A stretch of 64,000 nucleotides of DNA, taken from the NCBI GenBank assembly GCA_964344765.1, contig CAYFOM010000015.1:30029-94028 (forward strand), written 5' to 3'. Positions 26,490-39,274 of this stretch are shown piece after piece. The stretch is from JACNIZ01 sp964344765 (GTDB lineage: Bacteria; Planctomycetota; UBA1135). Each line of letters opens with the position of its first letter. The first letter of the stretch is position 1. Below the pieces are notes generated by a model that saw nothing but the letters and a program-made list of their open reading frames with translations, made no database searches and was not told where the DNA came from. Both the position numbers and the translations under genes were made by a program.

Positions 26490-26795
26490 TTAGGCCTTAA
26501 TGCGAACGTCCACACCGGCAGACAGCACCAAACGGTTCAGCGCGTCTACGGTCTGAGGAGTCGGATCCAGCAGGTACAGCAAGCGCTTATGCGTGCGGAT
26601 CTCAAACTGCTCCCGAGCTTTCTTGTTTACGTGCGGCGAGCGCAGAACGGTGTAGCGCTCGACCCTCGTCGGAAGAGGGATGGGGCCGGACACCTGGACA
26701 CCAGTGAGCCGCGCAGCCTCCATAATCGACTCCGTGGCCTGATCGATTGCCTCGTGATCGTAGGCTTCGAGTCGGATCTTAATCTTCTGAACCAT
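26490..26795 (-). CDS. rpsJ: 30S ribosomal protein S10
   Basis: First gene of the S10 operon, 101 residues. MVQKIKIRLEAYDHEAIDQ, GPIPLPTRVERYTVLRSPHVNKKAREQFE (key part PLPTRVERYTVLRSPHVNK) and HKRLLYLLDP are diagnostic. The start is 26795, the ATG before VQKIKI. It has its own promoter at 26901-26928 and a leader of about 100 bases. Confidence 0.97.
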   Translation of the reverse strand: MVQKIKIRLEAYDHEAIDQATESIMEAARLTGVQVSGPIPLPTRVERYTVLRSPHVNKKAREQFEIRTHKRLLYLLDPTPQTVDALNRLVLSAGVDVRIKA

Positions 26796-26900
26796 GGGTA
26801 TGTACCGCAAGCTCCGTTTCTTCTATCCGCTGCAATGGCTTAAGTGCCTAGATGCAGTTAGGTTCAGATTCCACGGAGCTGTCCCGGAATTGGGCCAAGT

Positions 26901-26928
26901 ATTCTAATAGTCGTCTGTCAGCGGTCAA
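26901..26928 (-). promoter_or_regulatory. Sigma70-type promoter for the S10-spc-alpha genes
   Basis: Minus strand TTGACC (26923-26928), 16-bp spacer, TAGAAT (26901-26906), in the 152-base gap between fusA and rpsJ. It would give a leader of roughly 100 bases before rpsJ. This makes the downstream 25 or so genes independent of read-through from fusA. Confidence 0.7.
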
Positions 26929-26947
26929 GCGGAACCCTGGAAAACGA

Positions 26948-28996
26948 CTAACAAAGGCCCAAAGATTCCAGAATTCCGGTTTTTCGAGCTTCCGACGGCG
27001 GGGCGAAGCCGGCTGGCTCCAGCGAGAACTCTCCCTTGCCCTGAGTCAGGCTTCTCAACTTGGTGGAATAGGCGAACATTTCGGCCAGCGGCGCGGTGGC
27101 GCGGACCTCGGATTGCTCCAGATCGATGCCCAAAACCTCGCCACCGCGGGAGTTCAAGTCGGACAAAACCCCGCTCATGTGGCTTTCGGGCACGCGGACG
27201 ACCACCGTCATGATCGGCTCGCGCAGCTGAGTATGGCCTTGCATCGCCTGCGACATCGCCCTAGCCAATGCACCGGCAACGGCTTGCGCGCTTGGGTCCT
27301 CTCCTTCCGGCGACCAGCTGACCGAATCCACCTCAACTTTAACTCCCGCAACTGGGAAGCCCATCGGCCCGGCCTCGTTCTGCAAACTGGCCTGGCCGAC
27401 CTCGTCGCGCACGCTCTGAGGCAGTTTTTCCCACTGCTCACCTGGCTCGAACGCGATTTGGGTGGCATCGAGTGGCTGCAAGCTCACCGAGACTTCCACC
27501 CTATGATTGCCGTCGTCACCAGGCACCTCGACGGCACCGGTGCCCTGGCAACTTTCGAGAAGCGCTTCTCGATAAGACACTTGCGGTTTACCGGTCAGAG
27601 CCTCGACTCCGAATTCATCCTTGAGACGGTGCAAGACCACCTCTAGGTGGAGCTCCCCCATCCCGGCCAGCATCGCCTGACCAGTGTCTTCGTCCACCGA
27701 CGTGTGCAGAGTCGGATCCTCGCGGTCGAGCAACTCCAGCGACTCGAGCATGCGATCGGTTTGTGACGGCTCGGCGGCTTCGACGGTGAGCTTCATCACC
27801 GCATCGGGGAAATGCATTTCCTCGAGCAGCACCTCGCTACCCTTCAGGCAAATGGTGTCTCCGGTTTGAGCAAACTTCAATCCGGCGACGGCGACGATTG
27901 CCCCCGGCCCGGCCTTTTCCAGCTGCTCGCGGTGCTCGGCGTGCATGCGCAAAATCCGGCCGATGCGCTCCACCCGCCCGGTGCGCGCAACCACCATGCG
28001 CTGACGCTCCTTCAGCGTTCCCGAGTAGACCCGCAGATAATGCAGGTCGCCATACTTCTCGTGGAAGATCTTAAACACCAGCGCGACGGGATCCGCTTTG
28101 GGATCGGGGCCGCACTGCACGACGTCGCCGTCCAAGGATTTGGCTTCAACCTCTCCGCGCTGCAGCGGCGACGGCATCCAATCAACGACGCCATCCAATA
28201 GCGGCTGCACGCCGATATTGCGTAATGCTGCGCCGAACATTACCGGCACCAAAGTTCGAGTGGCAACCGCTGTTCGCAATCCCTGATTGAGCTGCTCGGC
28301 GGTGAGCGTGCCTTCTTCGAGGTAAACGTCGGTCAACTCGTCACTGCATTCGGCGACCATCGAACACAGCGCATCCCGCGCGACCTCGGCTTCGAGCTGC
28401 TGCTCTTCGGTCAGTGGCCCGCGTTTCACCTCTTGGCCTTGATCGCCGTGCCAGCTCAGCGCTTCCAAGCGCAGTAAATCAATCACACCGACAAATTCGT
28501 CACCGGCACCAATCGGCAGCTGCACCGGAACCGGGGTCAAACCGAGCCGCTTGCGCACCGAAGTCAGCGCCCGTTCCCCATCGGCACCGAGTCGGTCCAT
28601 CTTGTTGACGAATAGGACCAAAGGCACCGAATGGCGGTTTGCTTGACGAAGTACGGTTTCGGTTTGCGGCTGCACTCCGGCAACCGCGTCGAGCACGACC
28701 ACGGCGCTATCCAACACGCGCAGCGAGCGTTCCACTTCGACGGTGAAATCGACGTGGCCCGGCGTATCGATGATCTGCAAAAAATGATCGCGCCATTTGC
28801 AGGTCGTCGCTGCCGCAGTGATGGTGATGCCGCGCTCTCGCTCTTCGGCCATCCAGTCCATCGTTGCCGTGCCGTCATGAACCTCGCCAATGCGGTGCTC
28901 CACCCCGGTGTAGAACAAAATGCGTTCCGTGACCGTGGTTTTGCCGGCGTCGATGTGGGCGACCACACCAATGTTGCGCACGCGAGCAAGGTCCAT
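26948..28996 (-). CDS. fusA: Translation elongation factor G
   Basis: The translocation GTPase. The 682 residues carry P-loop AHIDAGKTT, switch I RGITITAAAT, DTPGHVDF and NKMD, then domains II-V (GMGELHLEV in domain III, the C-terminal MTVVVRVPES region in domain V). Its order after rpsG is the str operon order, but a small Tsr3-like gene (9 bases upstream) and an intrinsic terminator lie between. No second tuf follows. Confidence 0.96.
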   Translation of the reverse strand: MDLARVRNIGVVAHIDAGKTTVTERILFYTGVEHRIGEVHDGTATMDWMAEERERGITITAAATTCKWRDHFLQIIDTPGHVDFTVEVERSLRVLDSAVVVLDAVAGVQPQTETVLRQANRHSVPLVLFVNKMDRLGADGERALTSVRKRLGLTPVPVQLPIGAGDEFVGVIDLLRLEALSWHGDQGQEVKRGPLTEEQQLEAEVARDALCSMVAECSDELTDVYLEEGTLTAEQLNQGLRTAVATRTLVPVMFGAALRNIGVQPLLDGVVDWMPSPLQRGEVEAKSLDGDVVQCGPDPKADPVALVFKIFHEKYGDLHYLRVYSGTLKERQRMVVARTGRVERIGRILRMHAEHREQLEKAGPGAIVAVAGLKFAQTGDTICLKGSEVLLEEMHFPDAVMKLTVEAAEPSQTDRMLESLELLDREDPTLHTSVDEDTGQAMLAGMGELHLEVVLHRLKDEFGVEALTGKPQVSYREALLESCQGTGAVEVPGDDGNHRVEVSVSLQPLDATQIAFEPGEQWEKLPQSVRDEVGQASLQNEAGPMGFPVAGVKVEVDSVSWSPEGEDPSAQAVAGALARAMSQAMQGHTQLREPIMTVVVRVPESHMSGVLSDLNSRGGEVLGIDLEQSEVRATAPLAEMFAYSTKLRSLTQGKGEFSLEPAGFAPPSEARKTGILESLGLC

Positions 28997-29005
28997 GCGT
29001 GGATT

Positions 29006-29476
29006 TTACGCAGGCGCAGGCAGGAAATCCGCGTTCAAGCGCAGATACTCCTCAGCCCAGTAATATCCGTCGAGCAACGAGTCGTCGCGTTTACCGAGCA
29101 AAGTCACGGCGGCATGCAAGGCTTCGATGCTGGCCAATCCGTTGCTCGGGTCGTCGAAGGTCGACGACTTCCGCGGGTAGGCCGTCTGCAATCCACTGGG
29201 CAGTCGACGCAGCCGCAAGTCGCCGCGCACTCCTCGCAAAACCCGCGGCAAATCTCGCCACGACGAATCGATCAGTAATAAAGGACGATCCTGGTCGGCT
29301 GGCGACAGCACCTCACCATCGGGGTGCAGCAGCACCACATCGCCGACGTCAATGTCATCGCCAATGGCGCAATGGATCCAGCGCACCGGCAAATCCTGTC
29401 GCTGACGCAGCGGCGTCAGCGAGCATTTTTTGGGAGACTCCTTGTTGAGCCTCAAAAGGATGAGATCGTGGTCCAT
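29006..29476 (-). CDS. Tsr3-like (DUF367/RLI) rRNA aminocarboxypropyltransferase family protein
   Basis: 156 residues. Blocks in order match, from memory, the eukaryotic/archaeal Tsr3 family. These are an N-terminal LLRLNKESPKKCSL (Tsr3: HCDPRRCT-like), VLLHPDGEVLSPAD (residues 48-61), LLLIDSSWRDL (66-76; Tsr3 has IDCSW), the RLPSGLQTAYPRKSS stretch (91-105), GLASIEALHAAVTLLG (113-128) and YYWAEEYLRLN (138-148). Tsr3 transfers the aminocarboxypropyl group of SAM to an rRNA uridine in helix 31 of the small subunit. It lies between rpsG and fusA. The identification is by motif, and activity in this organism is inference. Confidence 0.72.
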   Translation of the reverse strand: MDHDLILLRLNKESPKKCSLTPLRQRQDLPVRWIHCAIGDDIDVGDVVLLHPDGEVLSPADQDRPLLLIDSSWRDLPRVLRGVRGDLRLRRLPSGLQTAYPRKSSTFDDPSNGLASIEALHAAVTLLGKRDDSLLDGYYWAEEYLRLNADFLPAPA

Positions 29477-29498
29477 GTCGATCCAAACCGTCGGCCAT

Positions 29499-29529
29499 AA
29501 AAAAACGGGCGGCCGCAGTGGCCGCCCGT
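29499..29529 (-). terminator. Intrinsic terminator between rpsG and the Tsr3-like gene
   Basis: On the minus strand a perfect 10-bp GC-rich stem (29520-29529 with 29505-29514, 5-nt loop) is followed directly by seven T's. This is the best intrinsic terminator in the window, yet it stands inside the str gene order, 23 bases before the next ATG. Partial read-through or a promoter inside rpsG must feed the Tsr3-like gene and fusA. Confidence 0.9.
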
Positions 29530-29554
29530 GATTTCAGCCCGTAGGCTGATTGCC

Positions 29555-30028
29555 TTAGAAGGCGAAGTGGCTGAAGGCGCGGTTGGCCTCGGCCATCTTG
29601 TGCACGTTTTCCTTCCACTGGACCGAAGCTCCAGTGTTGTTACATGCGTCCACCAGTTCGGCAGACAAGCGACGCGCCATCGGCATACCCTTCTTCTTGC
29701 GGGCGTTGCCGACAATCCAGCGAATGCCAAGTGCCTGGGCACGCTTCGGCGAAACCTCGCGCGGAACCTGATAGTTCGAACCACCAACTCGCTTGGAACG
29801 AACCTCAACGCGCGGCATCACGTTTTCAAGTGCAGTCAGGAAGACCTGTTCCTCAGGAACATCTTCCAGCTTCTTCGAAGCCATCTGGCAGGCATCGTAG
29901 AAGATTTCCATGGCGACGCTCTTCTTACCGCTGTTCATAATCTGGTTAATGAACTTGGTCGCGACCATAGAGCCGAATCGCGGATCCGGAGTTTGGTACT
30001 TGGCAGTGCTTTTGTAGTTACGTGGCAT
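29555..30028 (-). CDS. rpsG: 30S ribosomal protein S7
   Basis: 157 residues; nucleates the 30S head. Blocks: DPRFGSMVATKFINQIMNSGKK, VGGSNYQVPREV and RWIVGNARKKKGMPMARRL. It is 22 bases after rpsL. Confidence 0.97.
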   Translation of the reverse strand: MPRNYKSTAKYQTPDPRFGSMVATKFINQIMNSGKKSVAMEIFYDACQMASKKLEDVPEEQVFLTALENVMPRVEVRSKRVGGSNYQVPREVSPKRAQALGIRWIVGNARKKKGMPMARRLSAELVDACNNTGASVQWKENVHKMAEANRAFSHFAF

Positions 30029-30050
30029 CTTGCTATTCCGCTAAACAGTC

Positions 30051-30419
30051 CTAGCTCCGACGGGCTCCGTACTTGGAGCGACTTTGCTTGCGATCATCCA
30101 CCCCGGCACAGTCCAAAGTACCGCGAACGATGTGATAGCGCACACCAGGCAGGTCACGTACACGACCGCCGCGCACCAGCACAATCGAGTGCTCCTGCAG
30201 GTTGTGGCCTTCGCCACCGATGTAAGCCGTGACTTCCTTACCGTTGGAAAGGCGTACACGAGCGACCTTACGCAGAGCCGAGTTCGGCTTCTTCGGGGTC
30301 ATAGTCTTGACCTGCGTGCATACGCCGCGCTTCTGCGGGCACTTGTCCAGCACAGGGCTCTTCGACTTCTTCCGGATGGGCTTGCGGCCCTTGCGGACGA
30401 GTTGGTTGATGGTTGGCAT
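30051..30419 (-). CDS. rpsL: 30S ribosomal protein S12
   Basis: 122 residues at the decoding centre. MPTINQLVRKGRKPIRKKSKS, TPKKPNSALRKVARVRL and GEGHNLQEHS are intact. Lys43 of the streptomycin site is kept, but residue 88 is Arg (GGRVRDLPGVRYH) where most bacteria have Lys. A promoter lies just upstream, after rpoC. Confidence 0.97.
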   Translation of the reverse strand: MPTINQLVRKGRKPIRKKSKSPVLDKCPQKRGVCTQVKTMTPKKPNSALRKVARVRLSNGKEVTAYIGGEGHNLQEHSIVLVRGGRVRDLPGVRYHIVRGTLDCAGVDDRKQSRSKYGARRS

Positions 30420-30462
30420 TTCTAAGAATTCAAACCTGTCTTCGGGCAGGAATGGGCGTCAA

Positions 30463-30490
30463 ATTTTACGGGATTTGACGCTTGAGTCAA
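30463..30490 (-). promoter_or_regulatory. Sigma70-type promoter for rpsL-rpsG
   Basis: Minus strand TTGACT (30485-30490), 16-bp spacer, TAAAAT (30463-30468), in the 116 bases between rpoC and rpsL. A hairpin formed by 30457-30464 and 30473-30480 overlaps the -10, so the site could also be under structural control. It gives a leader of roughly 35 bases. Confidence 0.7.
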
Positions 30491-30535
30491 GCCTCGTCCG
30501 GCAATCTCATGCCTAACGAGGCTGATTCTCTGACT

Positions 30536-34792
<4,257 letters not shown>

Positions 34793-34824
34793 GGATGTTG
34801 CTGGCTGGATTCCTTTTTGGACAG

Positions 34825-37800
34825 TTACTGTTCGTCGTTCTCAAGCTGAATGTTCAGACCGAGACCACGGATTTCGTTCATCAGTACCTCGAAGGACACC
34901 GGAGTGCCGGATTCGAGGATGTTCTTGCCCTTCACCATCGATTCGTAAATCTTGGTCCGGCCGTCGACGTCGTCCGACTTGACGGTGAGCAATTCCTGCA
35001 GGAGGTACGCGGCGCCGTAAGCTTCCAACGCCCACACTTCCATCTCTCCAAATCGCTGACCACCGAAGCGCGCCTTACCACCCAGCGGCTGCTGCGTGAT
35101 CAAGCTGTATGGGCCGGTGGAACGAGCGTGCACCTTCTCGTCAACCAAGTGGTGCAGCTTCAGCGTGTACATGTAGCCGACACAAACTTCTTGTTCGAAT
35201 GCGGCGCCGGTGCGGCCATCCATCAGCTTGTGAGTGCCGGACATCGGCAGGTCGAATTCCTCCAACGCTGCTTCAATGTCGGCCTCAGACGCGCCATCAA
35301 AGGCACTGGTGATGGCGCGGAATTCACCCTTGGCTGCAGCCAAACCGAGGTGGGTTTCCAGAATCTGGCCCACGTTCATACGGCTAGGCACACCCAGCGG
35401 GTTGAGGATGATGTCGATCGGCGTGCCGTCTTCGAGGAACGGCATGTCCTCTTCGGCGAGGATGTTCGAGATCACACCCTTGTTACCGTGACGACCGGCC
35501 ATCTTGTCACCTACCGACAAGTTGCGCTTGGTCGCGATGTAAACCTTGACCATTTCTAACACGCCGTTCGGCAAGTCGTCACCGCGGCTGAGGCGGCTGG
35601 CCATCTTGGTCTTCCATGCTTCCTTGTCCTCGATGCGGTCCATGTGGGAGCGCACGATTTCTTCGGCACGGTTGCGACGCTGCGCGTTATCGATGCCTTC
35701 CGAGTAAGTCCGCAAGAACTCCTGGATGGTCATCAAGTCACCGAACAACGTAGCTTCGGTCACTTCGATCGGCTTACGCGCCTTCGGCAGCTTCAGCTCA
35801 CTGCCGACGTATTCCGACAACTCGCGCACGCATGCCGACAATTCGGCGCGCAGCACTTGGTCGTATTCGGCTTCGATGTGACGAATCTTCTCGTGTGCTT
35901 CGCGACGCTCGCCCGGGGTCATGTTGACCTTGCGCGAGAAACGCTGAGCACCGATCACCACGCCGCGTACACCGGCGGGCAGCTTCAGCGACACGTTCTT
36001 CACGTCTTCACCGGCGCGCCCGAAAATCGCGTGCAGCAGACGTTCTTCCGGCGTCAGCTCAGTCTTCGACTTCGGTGCAATTTTACCGACCAGGATGTCG
36101 TTCGGGCCGACGCGGGTACCGATGCGCACGATGCCGTGCTCATCCAAGTTGTGCAAGGCACGCTCACCGGCGTTCGGAATATCGCGGGTGAATTCCTCTT
36201 TGCCCAGCGTCGTCTCGCGGATCTCGGCTTCGAAAGAGTGAATGTGCACCGAGGTGAACACATCGTCCTTCACCAACCGCTCGGAAACGATAATCGCATC
36301 CTCGTAGTTGTAGCCTTCCCAAGACATAAAGGCGACGAGCAGGTTTTTACCGATCGCCAGTTCGCCTTGTTTGGTGCACGGACCGTCGGCCAGAATTTGA
36401 CCGCGCTTAACCTTGTCACCAATCTTCACCAGCGGTTTCTGGTTTAGCGTGGTGTGCTCGTTGGTGCCTTTGAACTTACGCAGGTAGTAAGGCTCGGTCT
36501 CTTCCTTCAGCTTGATTTGCTGGCCGTCGACGTATTCAACGGTGCCGGCGCGCGGTGACTTGACCACCCAACCGGAGTTCTCGGCAACTGCGCCTTCCAA
36601 GCCGGTACCGACTAGCGGCGGCTCGGTCTTAATCAGCGGCACAGCCTGACGCTGCATGTTCGAGCCCATCAAGGCCCGGTTTGCATCGTCGTGTTCAAGG
36701 AAGGGAATCAGCGATGCTGAAATACCGAGGATTTGGCCGGGGTCAATGTCGAGATATTCAATCTCGTTGACATGCTTGAGCATGAATTCGCCGTGGAAAC
36801 GACACATTGCGTAGCCGTTGTCGTCGGGCGTGATCTTGTTCTTTTCGACCGGAGCGTCAGCCGGCGCGAAGACACGGTCGTATTCTTCATCGGCGCGCAG
36901 GAATGCGTGCTCCTCCAACACCTTGCCGTTTTTGACCCGGCGATATGGTGTGGTCAAGAAGCCGTAATCGTCGACCACTGCAAACAGCGACAGCGACGAA
37001 ATAAGACCAATGTTGGCGCCTTCAGGAGTCTCAATCGGGCACAAGCGGCCGTAGTGAGAGATGTGAACGTCGCGCTCTTGGAAGCCAGCGCGCTTACGGT
37101 TCAAACCACCCGGACCCAGCGCCGACAAGCGCCGTTCGTGAGCCAGCTGGCTCAGTGGATTGGTTTGGTCGACGACTTGGCTCAGTTCGCCACGATTAAA
37201 GAATTGGTCGACGGCGGTTGAGAACGCCTTGGCGTTGATCAGACTACGCGGCGTAAGCGTCTCGGTATCGCTTTGCTGCGACATGCGGTCGACCGCGGCA
37301 CGCGAGACCTTCAGCAATCCCTTACGGAACTCTTCCGAGGCCAATTCGGCCAAGGTGCGCACACGACGGTTACCGAGGTGGTCAATATCGTCGATTTCGC
37401 CGATACCTGCCCGCAGGCCAAGCAGATAACGTACGGCATCAAGGATGTCATCGGCCATCAGCGTGGTCGGCCCCTTGTCGGCTTCGGCCGGACGACGGAA
37501 CTTGCGGCTAATCCGGAAACGACCAACGCGCCCCAGGCTGTAGCGCTTCTCATCAAAGAACCGGTCGTGGATCAGCTCGCGCGCCTTCTCCAACTGAATC
37601 GGGTTGCCCGGACGCAGTTTGGCGTAAATCGCAGCGAGGGCTTCTTCGTGAGAAGAAGCAGTGTCTTCGCGCATCGAGTCGAGAATCAGGCTGTCGTCTT
37701 GCCACGGATAGTCCTCTTGGAACTTCACGTTGGTGGACAACACCTCGATGCTCTTCAAATCGGAGGCGGCGACGCGTTCGGCGGCCTCCGGGGTGATGAC

Positions 37801-38595
37801 CTGACCGGCCTCAACCCAAACTTCGCCAGTGCGGTTGTCGCGAATTTGGCCGAGCGAGCGCTGGTTTTCCAGCTTGGCAGCGTACTTGGCCTTGGTCGAC
37901 TTGCCGCGGGCAAGCTCTTCCACCGGGTAGAACAACCGCAGAATGGCGTCGTCGGTGCCCCATTCAGGCTTCAGGGCGCGGAGGAAAGTCAGCGCCGAGA
38001 ATTTGCCTTGCTGGTCGATTCGCACCTGCAGGGCGCCCTTACCAGAAACCATCATCTCGACCCAAGAGCCGCGCTCGGGGATGACTCGAGCGGAGTGCAG
38101 CTTCTTATCACCCACCAAAGTCTCGACGGCAAAGTCGATGCCCGGTGAACGGTGCAATTGGGAGACGATGACGCGTTCCGAGCCGTTGACGATGAATTCA
38201 CCACCGCCCATCATCACTGGAACCTCACCGAGGTAGATCTCTTCCTCGATGGTTTCCTCGCCCTTGCGTAGAGCGACGCGGACACGCAACGGGTATGCGT
38301 AGCTGTACCTCAGCTCACGGCACTCGTCCGGCGTATAGCGCGGCCGCCCCAATGCATAGCCGATGTATTCGAGAGCCATTGATTTGTCATGGCTTTCGAT
38401 CGGAAATGCGTTGCGGAAAAGGGCTTCCAAGCCTTGGGCTTTACGCCGTTTGGCCGGCGTTCCCATTTGCAGGAAGCTTTGGTACGAACGGATCTGAAGA
38501 TCCGAAAGTCCTGGAAGGATGTTGGGATCCTTGAACCCGAAGGAACGGAAATCCCGAATCTCGTAGTCAGAGATGGACTTTGCTTCGACGGTCAT
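34825..38595 (-). CDS. rpoB: RNA polymerase beta subunit
   Basis: 1256 residues. The rifampicin region reads ELSQVVDQTNPLSQLAHERRLSALGPGGL, where E. coli has QFMDQNNPLSEITHKRR (Val at the position of Phe514). YGRLCPIETPEG, GYNYEDAI, KMAGRHGNKGVIS and the C-terminal GGKARFGGQRFGEMEVWALEAYGAA are all intact. A 202-base gap with two hairpins separates it from rplL. Confidence 0.98.
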   Translation of the reverse strand: MTVEAKSISDYEIRDFRSFGFKDPNILPGLSDLQIRSYQSFLQMGTPAKRRKAQGLEALFRNAFPIESHDKSMALEYIGYALGRPRYTPDECRELRYSYAYPLRVRVALRKGEETIEEEIYLGEVPVMMGGGEFIVNGSERVIVSQLHRSPGIDFAVETLVGDKKLHSARVIPERGSWVEMMVSGKGALQVRIDQQGKFSALTFLRALKPEWGTDDAILRLFYPVEELARGKSTKAKYAAKLENQRSLGQIRDNRTGEVWVEAGQVITPEAAERVAASDLKSIEVLSTNVKFQEDYPWQDDSLILDSMREDTASSHEEALAAIYAKLRPGNPIQLEKARELIHDRFFDEKRYSLGRVGRFRISRKFRRPAEADKGPTTLMADDILDAVRYLLGLRAGIGEIDDIDHLGNRRVRTLAELASEEFRKGLLKVSRAAVDRMSQQSDTETLTPRSLINAKAFSTAVDQFFNRGELSQVVDQTNPLSQLAHERRLSALGPGGLNRKRAGFQERDVHISHYGRLCPIETPEGANIGLISSLSLFAVVDDYGFLTTPYRRVKNGKVLEEHAFLRADEEYDRVFAPADAPVEKNKITPDDNGYAMCRFHGEFMLKHVNEIEYLDIDPGQILGISASLIPFLEHDDANRALMGSNMQRQAVPLIKTEPPLVGTGLEGAVAENSGWVVKSPRAGTVEYVDGQQIKLKEETEPYYLRKFKGTNEHTTLNQKPLVKIGDKVKRGQILADGPCTKQGELAIGKNLLVAFMSWEGYNYEDAIIVSERLVKDDVFTSVHIHSFEAEIRETTLGKEEFTRDIPNAGERALHNLDEHGIVRIGTRVGPNDILVGKIAPKSKTELTPEERLLHAIFGRAGEDVKNVSLKLPAGVRGVVIGAQRFSRKVNMTPGERREAHEKIRHIEAEYDQVLRAELSACVRELSEYVGSELKLPKARKPIEVTEATLFGDLMTIQEFLRTYSEGIDNAQRRNRAEEIVRSHMDRIEDKEAWKTKMASRLSRGDDLPNGVLEMVKVYIATKRNLSVGDKMAGRHGNKGVISNILAEEDMPFLEDGTPIDIILNPLGVPSRMNVGQILETHLGLAAAKGEFRAITSAFDGASEADIEAALEEFDLPMSGTHKLMDGRTGAAFEQEVCVGYMYTLKLHHLVDEKVHARSTGPYSLITQQPLGGKARFGGQRFGEMEVWALEAYGAAYLLQELLTVKSDDVDGRTKIYESMVKGKNILESGTPVSFEVLMNEIRGLGLNIQLENDEQ

Positions 38596-38647
38596 GGCCT
38601 GGCTACCGAAGAGTAGAGGGCGGTGTGCTGCTCACCGCAACGCTGGA

Positions 38648-38673
38648 GGGGGGCAAAAAAGACCCCTCTAGAC
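38648..38673 (-). other. Hairpin in the rplL-rpoB gap
   Basis: On the minus strand AGAGGGG and CCCCCCT flank a T-rich loop. It lies downstream of the stronger hairpin at 38715-38763, close to the rpoB start. It could be an RNase III site or a second attenuator. Coordinates are approximate. Confidence 0.4.
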
Positions 38674-38714
38674 TAGCAGAACGCCGTCCCGACCCCCAAA
38701 AGGGTGAGGACTGC

Positions 38715-38763
38715 AAAAGAAACCCCCGTGCCGCCCACAAGTGGTATGGGCGGCTTTGGGGGA
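38715..38763 (-). terminator. Attenuator-like terminator between rplL and rpoB
   Basis: Minus strand CCCCC...GCCGCCCA and TGGGCGGC...GGGGG form a two-part GC-rich stem followed by TTTCTTTT. E. coli has a partial terminator in the same place, which sets the ratio of ribosomal proteins to polymerase; the same role is inferred here. Confidence 0.75.
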
Positions 38764-38797
38764 TACCGTTCGGGGACGGATGCCGAAGCGGCTGGAA

Positions 38798-39208
38798 TTA
38801 AGCAAGCTTGACGGATGCGCCAGCTTCTTCCAGTTGCTTCTGGATCGTCTCGGCTTCGTCTTTGGAAACGCCTTCCTTAACAGGAGCTGGGGCAGATTCC
38901 ACCAAAGCTTTGGCTTCCTTGAGGCCGAGGCCGGTGATGGCACGTACGGCTTTAATGACGTTGATCTTCTTGCCTCCGTCGCCCTCCAGGACGACGTCAA
39001 AGGAAGTCTTCTCTTCAGCAGCTTCTCCACCAGCGTCACCACCGCCAGCGGCGGCTACGGCAACAGGTGCGGCGGCGCTCACGCCCCAACGCTCTTCCAT
39101 GGCTTTGACCAGGTTAGCGGCCTTACCAATGGGGAGAGCATCGAGCTTCTGGAAGAGCTCCTCGAGGTCAGCGTCAAGATCGACAGTGGCTTGGGTCTCT
39201 TCAGACAT
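38798..39208 (-). CDS. rplL: 50S ribosomal protein L7/L12
   Basis: The stalk protein that recruits translation factors. 136 residues: N-terminal dimer domain, Ala/Gly/Glu-rich hinge (about 45-68) and the C-terminal factor-binding domain (KKINVIKAVRAITGLGLKEAKALVE). The N-terminal acidic lead is longer than in E. coli. Confidence 0.97.
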   Translation of the reverse strand: MSEETQATVDLDADLEELFQKLDALPIGKAANLVKAMEERWGVSAAAPVAVAAAGGGDAGGEAAEEKTSFDVVLEGDGGKKINVIKAVRAITGLGLKEAKALVESAPAPVKEGVSKDEAETIQKQLEEAGASVKLA

Positions 39209-39274
39209 GGTTCTTGAACTGGGAATTAGGATTTCGCGAATTGCGGGAAGCGAGTCGCGCCTGGACCAAAGGAA

